The notes beneath the pieces are model-generated. The model saw only the letters and a list, made by a program, of their open reading frames with translations. It made no database searches and was not told where the DNA came from. Positions 43,423 through 51,941 of a DNA stretch of 64,000 bases are shown here, piece after piece (position 1 is the stretch's first letter; the number at the start of each line of letters is the position of its first letter). The position numbers and the translations under genes were made by a program. The DNA is from CAZSAK01 sp964605155 (GTDB lineage Bacteria; Pseudomonadota; Gammaproteobacteria; SZUA-140): NCBI GenBank assembly GCA_964605155.1, contig CAZSAK010000002.1:62001-126000 (forward strand), read 5' to 3'.

Positions 43423-44277
43423 GTGAATATAGCAATCGCTATCCTGGGTTCCATCGTTGGCATATATTTCGCCCTTATGCTGCTGCTTTACCTGCGACAG
43501 TCCAAACATCTGTACAAGCCCACCCATGAGATCGAAACAACCCCGGATCGACTCGGTTTTGAATATGACTCTATCATGTTCAAGACATCGGACAACATCA
43601 CACTCAACGGGTGGTTTATACCCCAACAGCCGGTACCCGAATACGGCGCACAAAGAGTCGTACTTTTCTTTCATGGCAATACCGGCAATATCTCACATTG
43701 CATGGAAACCATAGAAATGTATCACCGTCTCGGGCTGGGTATATTTATTTTCGATTACCGTGGATACGGCAACAGCATAGGAAGGATAACGGAACAAGGA
43801 ACCTATCATGATGCCGAAGCAGCGTGGCAGTATCTGGTCAATACGCTCGATATCCCACCCGACCATATTATTGTACACGGACGCTCACTTGGGGGTGCCG
43901 TCGCTTCGTGGCTCGTCAGCCAGTATACGCCGAAGGCCTTCATCATCGAATCTACCTTCACGAGTGCGGCCGATATCGCCGCCGAACACTTCCCCCACAT
44001 GCCCGCCCGGCTGCTGACGCGATATCACTATAATACCCTTGAAAATATCGAAAACGTAGAATGTCCGGTGCTTGTTGTCTGCAGCAGGGAAGATAATATT
44101 ACTCCCATACATCACGCCATCAAACTGTTTGATGCCGCCAGGGAGCCCAAGGAATTTCTGGAGATCGAGGGGAATCACTACGACGGCTTTCTCACCACAG
44201 GACAGCAGTATATCGACAGCCTAGATGCGTTTATAAGCAAATATACGGCGAATGAGAACTTTGCCGTCACCGGCTGA
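43423..44277 (+). CDS. membrane-anchored alpha/beta hydrolase (Bem46/ABHD13-like)
   Basis: A 284-residue serine hydrolase. Starts at GTG; residues 2-22 form a membrane anchor. The lid-less core has 'VLFFHGNTGNISHCMET', the nucleophile Ser in 'VHGRSLGGAVASWLVSQ', the acid in 'VCSREDNITPIHHAIKLF' and His in 'EGNHYDGFLTT'. The group includes Bem46/ABHD13 and many YsaD-like lipases and esterases of unknown substrate. It is divergent from the ABC exporter genes, which leaves open a link with lipid handling. Confidence 0.9.
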   Translation: MNIAIAILGSIVGIYFALMLLLYLRQSKHLYKPTHEIETTPDRLGFEYDSIMFKTSDNITLNGWFIPQQPVPEYGAQRVVLFFHGNTGNISHCMETIEMYHRLGLGIFIFDYRGYGNSIGRITEQGTYHDAEAAWQYLVNTLDIPPDHIIVHGRSLGGAVASWLVSQYTPKAFIIESTFTSAADIAAEHFPHMPARLLTRYHYNTLENIENVECPVLVVCSREDNITPIHHAIKLFDAAREPKEFLEIEGNHYDGFLTTGQQYIDSLDAFISKYTANENFAVTG

Positions 44278-44374
44278 ACATTATAATGACGTTGTCCGCC
44301 GACGCGAAGCAATACGCGCGCGCAGGTATAATGGATATATAATTGCGTGATCACACGATAGCGGCATTGTGAAT

Positions 44375-44899
44375 CTACAGGTATCTATTTTTCAGGTCGA
44401 CGTAATGCTGTGCCGAAAATTCAAGATATGCCAGTTCCTTGTCCTTTAAGGGACGGATCTTTTTGGCCGGGCTGCCCAGATACAGATACCCGCTTTCAAG
44501 TTCCTTGCCGGGCGATACCAGGCTGCCTGCACCGATCATTACACGAGCAGGTATAAATGCCCCATCCAGCACCGTCGACCCCATCCCGACCAGCACCAGA
44601 TCCTCTATGGAACAGGCGTGCAGAATCACACCATGCCCTATCGTGACATCATTCCCGATCTGCAAGGCAAAGCCACCGGGTGTAAATTCATTATCCGATG
44701 TGACATGCAATATAGAACCATCCTGGATGTTGGTACGTGCACCGATCGAGATCCTGTGCACATCACCGCGCGCGACAGCCATCGGCCATAGCGAGGCATC
44801 ATCTCCGATGAACACATCGCCGATGACTACGGCAGCCTCGTCAATATAGACATTATTGCCGAGTCGCGGCTGGATGTTCTGATAACTGCGTATCGCCAT
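44375..44899 (-). CDS. gamma-class carbonic anhydrase family protein
   Basis: A 174-residue left-handed beta-helix protein with hexapeptide repeats. The three metal-binding histidines are in 'SILHVTSD' and 'TIGHGVILHACSI'. It belongs to the YrdA/PaaY-like group; only some have measurable CO2 hydration, and the acidic proton-shuttle loop of Cam is absent. It lies 60 bases after gor on the same strand. Pseudomonas genomes place such a gene next to prlC, as found here just beyond gor. Confidence 0.92.
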   Translation of the reverse strand: MAIRSYQNIQPRLGNNVYIDEAAVVIGDVFIGDDASLWPMAVARGDVHRISIGARTNIQDGSILHVTSDNEFTPGGFALQIGNDVTIGHGVILHACSIEDLVLVGMGSTVLDGAFIPARVMIGAGSLVSPGKELESGYLYLGSPAKKIRPLKDKELAYLEFSAQHYVDLKNRYL

Positions 44900-44959
44900 A
44901 ATTACTAGTCAAGGCCTACATATGTTGGATTGATTAGGACCATACTGATATAACCATTA

Positions 44960-46309
44960 CTAACGCATTGTCACGAGTTCCTCTGCGCTGGTCGGATGAA
45001 TCGCCACCGTGTTGTCTAAATCCGCCTTCCTGGCGCCCATCTTGATGGCGACCGCGAAACCCTGCAGCATCTCATCGGCTCCCATGCCGACGATATGGCA
45101 ACCCACGATCCTCTCCTCGGCCCCCACGGTAATCAACTTCATGTTACTGCGAACCTTGCGTGCCGTCACGGCATGATACAAGGGTGTAAAACGTGAATGG
45201 TAAACATTGACCGCATCACCGTGAAGATCATAGGCCTCGTCTTCCGTTAATCCGACGCTGCCTACCACAGGATGGCTGAATACCACGGTGGGGATATTCT
45301 CATAATCCAGACGGCTTTCTGGCTTGTTATTGAACAACCGTTCGGCCAGTTGCCTGCCCGCTGCGATGGCTACAGGGGTCAATGCAGCGCGGCCCGATAC
45401 GTCTCCCAGCGCATAGATACCCGCGACATTGGTATTCTGAAACTCATCGGTGATTACGTAGCCATCGGCGTCCAGCTCGACACCGGCCATGGCAAGATTA
45501 AGGGTCGAGATGTTTGCCTCGCGTCCCGTGGCCCAGATCAGGCAATCGAAACCCGCCAGGCGATGTTCATGACTCGCATTGAGGGTCAGCGTTCCGTCAC
45601 CCGTGCGTTCAACACCTTCGACGCGGATACTGGTCATGATATTAACACCGTCATCCTGCATGGCCTCCATCAGTGATTCGCGTATCATAACGTCGAACCT
45701 GCCCAGAAAATGCTGGCGACGCAGCAGCATGGTCACTTCACTGCCGAGGGAATTCAACATGCCGGCAAGTTCAACGGCGATATAGCCCGACCCTATGATG
45801 GCGATCCGTTCAGGCTGTTTTTCCAGCTCGAAAAATCCATCGGATGTAATGCCCAGCTCCGCACCTGGCAGGGCAGGAACAACGGGCTTGCCACCGGTCG
45901 CGATCACGATATATTCAGCCGTGTATTCATCACCGGCTACTGCCACGGTATTTTCATCGACAAAGTGCGCCATGCCTTCTATGACATCGACGTTGGAATC
46001 ATCCAGATTGGTACGATATATCGCATTCAATCTTGCCAGGTAGTTGTCACGGGACGTCTTCAATTGCAGCCAGTCAATGGCTGAAAGCACCGTCTCGAAA
46101 CCGTAATCAGGAGCATCATGCAGCGTGTGTGCAATGTCTGCAGCGTGCCAAATGATCTTTTTCGGCACACAACCCCGGTTTACACAGGTGCCTCCCAACC
46201 TGCCCGCTTCTACCACCGCACATTTGCCCCCGTATCTGGCTGCACGGTTGGCGACGGCAATCCCTCCACTGCCACCGCCGATGGCGATCAAGTCGTAGCG
46301 TTTACCCAT
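44960..46309 (-). CDS. gor: glutathione-disulfide reductase
   Basis: A 449-residue FAD/NADPH flavoenzyme that regenerates glutathione. The FAD site is 'IAIGGGSGGIAVANRAARYG' (8-27), the redox disulfide is C42-VNRG-C47 in 'GGTCVNRGCVPKK', the NAD(P) fold is 'IAIIGSGYIAVELAGMLNSLG', and the C-terminal base is His in 'TVAIHPTSAEELVTMR'. The last stretch is the glutathione reductase version rather than that of dihydrolipoamide or mercuric reductase. NADPH preference is suggested by 'LRRQHFLGRFD' after the second fold. Confidence 0.95.
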   Translation of the reverse strand: MGKRYDLIAIGGGSGGIAVANRAARYGGKCAVVEAGRLGGTCVNRGCVPKKIIWHAADIAHTLHDAPDYGFETVLSAIDWLQLKTSRDNYLARLNAIYRTNLDDSNVDVIEGMAHFVDENTVAVAGDEYTAEYIVIATGGKPVVPALPGAELGITSDGFFELEKQPERIAIIGSGYIAVELAGMLNSLGSEVTMLLRRQHFLGRFDVMIRESLMEAMQDDGVNIMTSIRVEGVERTGDGTLTLNASHEHRLAGFDCLIWATGREANISTLNLAMAGVELDADGYVITDEFQNTNVAGIYALGDVSGRAALTPVAIAAGRQLAERLFNNKPESRLDYENIPTVVFSHPVVGSVGLTEDEAYDLHGDAVNVYHSRFTPLYHAVTARKVRSNMKLITVGAEERIVGCHIVGMGADEMLQGFAVAIKMGARKADLDNTVAIHPTSAEELVTMR

Positions 46310-46364
46310 TCATGGCTCCTGCTTTGTCGGATGATTGTCTCATGTTACATTAACCGGGATATGA

Positions 46365-46385
46365 GGCAATACAGGAGGTATTGCC
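46365..46385. promoter_or_regulatory. perfect 8-base inverted repeat between gor and prlC
   Basis: GGCAATAC-AGGAG-GTATTGCC. It sits 56 bases upstream of gor (minus strand) and 100 upstream of prlC (plus strand), in the shared promoter region. An operator for a redox or heat-shock regulator is possible; no known consensus was matched. Confidence 0.45.
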
Positions 46386-46485
46386 GGCTCGTACCTTTCC
46401 TCTGTACCTTATGATTTAATTCAGGGATGTGGTGCCTCAATATCTGTTATTTACCAAATGATGTGAACGAACCGGAAAATATCCA

Positions 46486-48522
46486 ATGAATCCATTACTA
46501 GACACCAGCAGTCTGCCGCGCTTCAGCGAGATCCAGCCGGAACACGTCGAACCGGCGATCGATCAGGTATTGACGGAAAACCGCAAGCGTATCAGCGAAC
46601 TGCTCGACGCCACAGACGACTATAACTGGGATAACCTTGCTTACCCTATGGAGGAGTTGAATGAAAGGCTGAACCGTGTCTGGTCACCGGTCGTCCACAT
46701 GAATGCTGTGGTCAATACCAAGGAACGGCGCGCGTCTTATAATGCCTGTCTGCCCAAACTGAGCGACTATGCCACCGAGGTTGGCCAGAATGAACGTCTC
46801 TATAACGCATACAAACACATCGCCAACAGCCCGGGTTTCAATGACCTTGATAAAGCACAGCAAAAGGTGATCAACAATGCGTTGCGCGATTTTCGTCTTT
46901 CAGGCATTGAGTTGAATGCACAGGACAAGGCGCGCTACAAGTCCATCATGCAGGAACTCTCGAGCCTGATGTCCAGGTTTGAAGAAAACCTGCTGGATGC
47001 GACACGTGCCTGGAACAGGCATGTCGCCGACGAAAGCGAACTGGGCGGTCTGCCTGATTCTGCCAGGGCCATGGCAGCACAAACCGCAAAACGTGAAAAT
47101 ATGAGCGGCTGGTTATTCACTCTCGAGTTTCCATCCTACATTGCCGTCATGTCGTACGCCGATAATCGCGAGCTGCGGCACGAAATCTATCAGGCCTATG
47201 TGACGCGCGCCTCGGATGAGGGCCCGCAAGCCTGCCGGTGGGACAATACCCCGCTGATGGAAAAGATACTCGAACTGCGGCATGAAGAGGCCCGTCTGCT
47301 GGGTTTTGATAACTATGCCGAACGTTCATTGGTGACCAAGATGGCGGCATCGACTAGCCAGGTGATGGATTTTCTTACCGATCTCGCAGACCGGTCACTG
47401 CCGATAGCACGACAGGAGTTTGAGGCGTTGCAGGATTTTGCCAGAGCTGACTACGGCGTCAACGATCTCGAGGCATGGGATATCGCTTACTACACGGAAA
47501 AACTGCGCCAGCATAAATTCGCCATATCCCAGGAAGAACTCAAACCCTACTTTCCCGAGGACCGTGTATTGGCTGGTATGTTTGATGTCGTCGAGCGACT
47601 CTATGGTGTATGCATCCGCGAGATCACCGGCGTGAATACATGGCACAAGGATGTCCGTTTTTATCAGATTATCGACCGGGATGATCGCTATCGTGGCATG
47701 TTCTATCTCGATCTTTATGCACGACCCGGTAAACGAGGTGGTGCGTGGATGGATGAATGCATTACCCGCAAGAGAGTTCCCGACGGCATCCAGATTCCGG
47801 TTGCCTACCTGACCTGTAATTTTTCAGCTCCGATCGGCGAAGACCCGGCCTTGTTCACCCATGAAGAGGTGTTGACCCTGTTTCACGAATTCGGTCACGG
47901 CCTGCATCACATGCTGACCACCATAGACTATCCGAGTGTTGCGGGAATCGGCGGGGTGGCATGGGATGCGGTGGAGCTGCCAAGCCAGTTTATGGAGAAC
48001 TGGTGCTGGGAACGCGAGTCATTGACACTGATCTCGGGTCATTACAAGACGGGTGAACCCCTGCCCGAAGACATGTTTACTAAAATGCTGGCGGCGAAAA
48101 ATTTCCAGTCCGGCATGCAAATGGTGCGTCAGCTGGAATTCGCGTTATTCGACTTCAGACTTCACATGGAATACAACCCGCAACAAGGGGCTCGCATTTA
48201 TGAGCTGCTCGATGAAGTGAGAACACAGGTCGCTGTCATCAGAACGCCTTCCTTCAACCGTTTCCCGCACAGTTTTTCCCATATCTTTGCAGGGGGATAT
48301 GCCGCCGGTTATTACAGTTACAAATGGGCGGAAGTACTGTCGAGCGATGCCTTCTCCATGTTCGAGGAAAACGGTATCTTCGACAGGATAACAGGGATGA
48401 GATTTCTTGCCGCAATTCTGGAACAGGGTGGTTCACGCGAACCGATGGAACTGTTTGTCGAATTCCGTGGTCGTGAACCACAGATCGATGCCCTTCTGCG
48501 GCACAGCGGCATTGCAGCATGA
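46486..48522 (+). CDS. prlC: oligopeptidase A (M3 metallopeptidase)
   Basis: A 678-residue cytoplasmic zinc peptidase that degrades signal peptides and other oligopeptides. Zinc site H467-E-F-G-H471 in 'LFHEFGHGLHH' with a downstream Glu ligand; 'GVAWDAVELPSQFMENWCWE' follows, as in E. coli OpdA (680 residues). The ATG at 46486 begins 'MNPLLDTSSLPRFSEIQPEH', typical of the family. In E. coli it is heat-shock induced, but no sigma-32 promoter was seen here. Confidence 0.97.
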   Translation: MNPLLDTSSLPRFSEIQPEHVEPAIDQVLTENRKRISELLDATDDYNWDNLAYPMEELNERLNRVWSPVVHMNAVVNTKERRASYNACLPKLSDYATEVGQNERLYNAYKHIANSPGFNDLDKAQQKVINNALRDFRLSGIELNAQDKARYKSIMQELSSLMSRFEENLLDATRAWNRHVADESELGGLPDSARAMAAQTAKRENMSGWLFTLEFPSYIAVMSYADNRELRHEIYQAYVTRASDEGPQACRWDNTPLMEKILELRHEEARLLGFDNYAERSLVTKMAASTSQVMDFLTDLADRSLPIARQEFEALQDFARADYGVNDLEAWDIAYYTEKLRQHKFAISQEELKPYFPEDRVLAGMFDVVERLYGVCIREITGVNTWHKDVRFYQIIDRDDRYRGMFYLDLYARPGKRGGAWMDECITRKRVPDGIQIPVAYLTCNFSAPIGEDPALFTHEEVLTLFHEFGHGLHHMLTTIDYPSVAGIGGVAWDAVELPSQFMENWCWERESLTLISGHYKTGEPLPEDMFTKMLAAKNFQSGMQMVRQLEFALFDFRLHMEYNPQQGARIYELLDEVRTQVAVIRTPSFNRFPHSFSHIFAGGYAAGYYSYKWAEVLSSDAFSMFEENGIFDRITGMRFLAAILEQGGSREPMELFVEFRGREPQIDALLRHSGIAA

Positions 48523-48638
48523 GTTTCAACTCGTAAGGCGGTTTTGATCCGGTATCTTCAATAGCAAGATCCGGGTGTACGGATGTCATTCATCCGGGGC
48601 ATAATCTGTTTGATCCCAATAACGTTGATCATGGTGTT

Positions 48639-49517
48639 ATGAACCGCGAATATACGCGCATCGAAAAGGCGATCCGTTACATACGTTCCAATGTAAGCAC
48701 TCAGCCGGGCCTCGGTGAGATCGCCTCACATGTAGGATTAAGCCCCTTTCATTTCCAGCGATTATTCAGCCGCTGGGCTGGAGTCAGTCCGAAAAGGTTT
48801 TTGGAATATCTGACCGTGGACCATGCCAAGAAGCTGCTGGGAGAATCCCTGACAGTCATGGATACCAGCCACACACTGGGACTGACGAGCCCGTCGAGAC
48901 TACATGATCACTTCATCTCCATAGAAGCGATAACCCCTGGTGAATTCAAGGCCCGTGGTGCAGGTATCGAAATATATTATGGGATCCATTCCTGTCCCTT
49001 TGGCAGCATGCTGTTGGCACAAACGCAGCGAGGCATTTGTACTCTGTCATTTATTCTCGACGACCAGTCCCTGGAACACGAGATTGATGCACTCCACAGA
49101 CAATGGCCCGATGCGCGAATAAGCGAGGAATCAGCCCGTACCGCGGAGACGGCCGGCAGGATATTCACTTCTCCATACAGGCAAACTGGCAGGATATACC
49201 TGACTGTGCGTGGTACAAATTTCCAGGTCAATGTCTGGAAGGCCTTGTTGAATATACCACCAGGGCATATCAGTTCTTATCAGGAGATCGCCGCACAACT
49301 CGGTGCCCCGCGTGCGTTCAGGGCCGTTGCGTCTGCCATTGCGGCAAACCCGGTTGGATACCTGATTCCATGCCACAGGGTGTTGCGAAGTAACGGTGAT
49401 CTGGGTGGATACAGGTGGGGTACGGAGCGTAAGCATGCCTTGATCGCCTGGGAAGCGGCTAAACGCGAACCATACAATATCGATGATGACTATATTGCTG
49501 AGGATAGATCCCTGTAG
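48639..49517 (+). CDS. AraC-type regulator fused to O6-methylguanine-DNA methyltransferase
   Basis: A 292-residue two-part protein. Residues 1-105 are an AraC helix-turn-helix pair ('IASHVGLSPFHFQRLFSRWA'). Residues about 205-285 are the alkyl-guanine methyltransferase domain with acceptor Cys245 in 'YLIPCHRVLRSNGDLGGYRW'. E. coli Ada has an extra N-terminal zinc domain that senses methyl phosphotriesters; it is missing here, which gives the layout of YgiT/Ogt-type Ada fragments seen in other proteobacteria. It would repair O6-methylguanine and may regulate its own gene by an unknown signal. Confidence 0.93.
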   Translation: MNREYTRIEKAIRYIRSNVSTQPGLGEIASHVGLSPFHFQRLFSRWAGVSPKRFLEYLTVDHAKKLLGESLTVMDTSHTLGLTSPSRLHDHFISIEAITPGEFKARGAGIEIYYGIHSCPFGSMLLAQTQRGICTLSFILDDQSLEHEIDALHRQWPDARISEESARTAETAGRIFTSPYRQTGRIYLTVRGTNFQVNVWKALLNIPPGHISSYQEIAAQLGAPRAFRAVASAIAANPVGYLIPCHRVLRSNGDLGGYRWGTERKHALIAWEAAKREPYNIDDDYIAEDRSL

Positions 49518-49522
49518 AAAAC

Positions 49523-49553
49523 ATAACGCCTCCACATGACGATCCGGCGTTAT
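49523..49553 (+). terminator. hairpin after the Ada-like gene
   Basis: ATAACGCC (49523-49530) pairs with GGCGTTAT (49546-49553) around a 15-base loop, six bases past the stop. There is no T-run, so it may be a Rho-dependent or weak terminator. The following 145 bases up to the thioesterase stop hold nothing recognisable. Confidence 0.4.
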
Positions 49554-49698
49554 TGAATCCAGTAGATTTCCATAGCTGTCTTTGGACCGTTCAGCGTATC
49601 ATACTGACTCTTTGATATTATTATTGATTTGTGTTTCACCAGCGGTATCCTGGCGATCGATCTGTTAACGCAGGATATGAAGTTTCCGCTGGCAACCA

Positions 49699-50106
49699 CT
49701 AGGCTGGCGGCACCACCCGTGGATTCCTGTCCTCGTCGACCGCAACGAAAGTTAAAGTCGCCTTGGTAACCTTGATACATTCCTCGCGACCTTCACGGTT
49801 GCGTTCGGCATAGACCTCCACGAAAATTGTAATCGAGGTACGGCCCACATTGGTAATTTGTGCATAGCAACTGATCAGGTCACCGACGAAGACCGGTTTA
49901 TGAAACTGGAATTCGTTTACCGCGACAGTCACCACCCGTCCCTTGGCCCTGCGGTAGGCTGCGATACTGGCGGCAATATCGACCTGTGACATGATCCAGC
50001 CGCCGAATATGTCACCCGCCCCGTTGGTATCGCCGGGTCTTGCCATCACCCGCGTTGTCGGCTGGCGGTCGTCCGGCAGGCTATCCTGGCTGTTTTCCTG
50101 ATTCAT
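49699..50106 (-). CDS. yciA: acyl-CoA thioesterase, YciA type
   Basis: A 135-residue hot-dog-fold thioesterase. The YciA signature is seen in 'PGDTNGAGDIFGGWIMSQVD' (about 24-43; catalytic Asp in NGAGDIFGGW) and 'VNEFQFHKPVFVGDLISCYA'. It hydrolyses a broad range of acyl-CoAs. It is the last gene of the beta-oxidation operon, two bases after the acyl-CoA ligase stop, so it may release CoA when acyl-CoA accumulates. The N-terminal 15 residues are polar and variable. Confidence 0.94.
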   Translation of the reverse strand: MNQENSQDSLPDDRQPTTRVMARPGDTNGAGDIFGGWIMSQVDIAASIAAYRRAKGRVVTVAVNEFQFHKPVFVGDLISCYAQITNVGRTSITIFVEVYAERNREGREECIKVTKATLTFVAVDEDRNPRVVPPA

Positions 50107-50108
50107 GA

Positions 50109-51914
50109 CTAATGTCCTTGGTATAACGCTTCAATCTGTTCACTGAAATGTTGCAATATCCTGTCGCGGCGTAATTTCAGCGTCGGGGTATGCAAGCCAT
50201 TGCTCACTTCCCAGGGCTCGAGACTGATCGATACAGCACGTACCTGTGCATAACCGGGGAAATCATGCAAGTGTCCTGCGATTCTTTCAAGCACTTCGCG
50301 TTGCGCGCGTTCGCAGTTTAATGCAGCTGGATCATCAGCCTGCAACCCCAGCCGGCGCGCTGCCTTATACCATTGGTCGGGATGGAGTACCACCAAAGCG
50401 GCAAGGAAGGAACGTCCCTCTCCCACGATCATAACGTGCTCGATCAGTGGATCCATGGTGATAGCCATTTCCATATCGGCAGGGGGAATCTTTTCACCGT
50501 TTGACATTACAATGATCTCCTTCACCCTGCCCGTAATATAGAGATAACCATCTTCAAGGCGCGCCTTGTCACCGGTGTGCAGCCAGTTGTCCGGATCGAT
50601 CATCTCGGCGGTTGCCTCGGGATTGTTCCAGTAGCCCAGCATAACACCCGGGCTCTTCACCAGTAATTCCCCATCATCATTGATCCGTATCTGCACATCA
50701 TCCAGCGGTGGACCGACACTCGATGGTCGATTCCTCGCCGGCCGATTAACGCTTATAACCGGACTGGTCTCCGTCAGCCCATAGCCCTGCAGCAAGGGCA
50801 GACCCAGCCCGATAAATACCTTCGCGACTGCTGGAGACAAGGGTGCGCCGCCTGCGATGGCGATCCTGATGCGTCCGCCCAGACGCGACATGACCTTGTC
50901 GGCCACCAGGAACTTCATGATTGGCCACAGCAGCAAGGATGGATGCCAGGCAGACAGTCTTTGCCTGTATTCAAATCTCTTCCAACCGATATCAACCGCA
51001 CGTTCGAACAGGCCCCGGGCAAGTGCGGATTTATCCTCCAGCTGATCCATCAGCCTGGCATTGATCCGTTCATAGATCCGTGGTACCGAGATGAATATCG
51101 TTGGTTTGAGAGTAACAAGGTCCTCCGCCAATTGCGGGATGGAGCGTGCATAGGCAACCGTTGCACCCGTCATGACCGGCAGGTAATAACCGATGGTGCG
51201 TTCCAGGGTATGTGACAGCGGCAAAAATGACAGGAACAGGTCACCACAATAAACATCGATACGCCTTTGCGAACTATAGGCATTCCAGATGATATTCTGA
51301 TGACTGAGCATGACGCCCTTGGGTCTTCCAGTGGTACCCGAGGTATAGACGATGGTGGCCACTGCAGCCGGACTGATGTCGACATGCCGCATGGCCTCAT
51401 TCTGCTCCGGCAACCATTCTGCCACTGACCTGACTCGCCCTTCACTGCCTGTGTCCGGCAGTGTATCCAGCGTTATGATACGCTGCAAACTGTCCAGTCC
51501 TTCCACGACCGGTTGTATCACCCGCCAGTGTTCACGGCCGGCGATCAACAGTATCCGTGCAGACGTCTGCTCAAGTATATAGGCGATATTATCGGCACGG
51601 TCATTGACATACAACGGCACAACAACCAGTCCCATGCCCAGTGCAGCCTGATCAAACATCACCCACTGACAGCAGTTCTGCAACATCACGGCGACGCGAT
51701 CGCCGGCATGCAATGACTCCCGTTCCATTGCAGCCTGCCAGCGACCAATATGTCCAGCCATCCCAGCCCACGATATGTCACACCATGCATGTCGTTGCAG
51801 ATCAAAATAACGATAAGCAATGGATTTGGGTGTGCGTCTTACGCGTTCGTGAAACAGGTCTGCCAGCGACTTCGCACAGTCGGGCGTAATGGTATCCTGC
51901 ATTCCAGGTTTCAT
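50109..51914 (-). CDS. long-chain fatty acid-CoA ligase (AMP-forming)
   Basis: A 601-residue adenylate-forming enzyme. The AMP-binding motif is 'TIVYTSGTTGRPKGVMLSH' (about 188-206), with 'LQGYGLTETSPVISVN' and 'WLHTGDKARLEDGYLYITGR'. The C-terminus and the 'NGEKIPPADMEMAI' core are those of FadD15-type long-chain ligases rather than the shorter E. coli FadD. It makes acyl-CoA from free fatty acid and ATP at the membrane. It sits between the FadJ-like gene (27 bases) and the thioesterase (2 bases), so it is part of the operon. Confidence 0.95.
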   Translation of the reverse strand: MKPGMQDTITPDCAKSLADLFHERVRRTPKSIAYRYFDLQRHAWCDISWAGMAGHIGRWQAAMERESLHAGDRVAVMLQNCCQWVMFDQAALGMGLVVVPLYVNDRADNIAYILEQTSARILLIAGREHWRVIQPVVEGLDSLQRIITLDTLPDTGSEGRVRSVAEWLPEQNEAMRHVDISPAAVATIVYTSGTTGRPKGVMLSHQNIIWNAYSSQRRIDVYCGDLFLSFLPLSHTLERTIGYYLPVMTGATVAYARSIPQLAEDLVTLKPTIFISVPRIYERINARLMDQLEDKSALARGLFERAVDIGWKRFEYRQRLSAWHPSLLLWPIMKFLVADKVMSRLGGRIRIAIAGGAPLSPAVAKVFIGLGLPLLQGYGLTETSPVISVNRPARNRPSSVGPPLDDVQIRINDDGELLVKSPGVMLGYWNNPEATAEMIDPDNWLHTGDKARLEDGYLYITGRVKEIIVMSNGEKIPPADMEMAITMDPLIEHVMIVGEGRSFLAALVVLHPDQWYKAARRLGLQADDPAALNCERAQREVLERIAGHLHDFPGYAQVRAVSISLEPWEVSNGLHTPTLKLRRDRILQHFSEQIEALYQGH

Positions 51915-51941
51915 GGCCTGTCTCGCAGGAAAAATCTGTCG

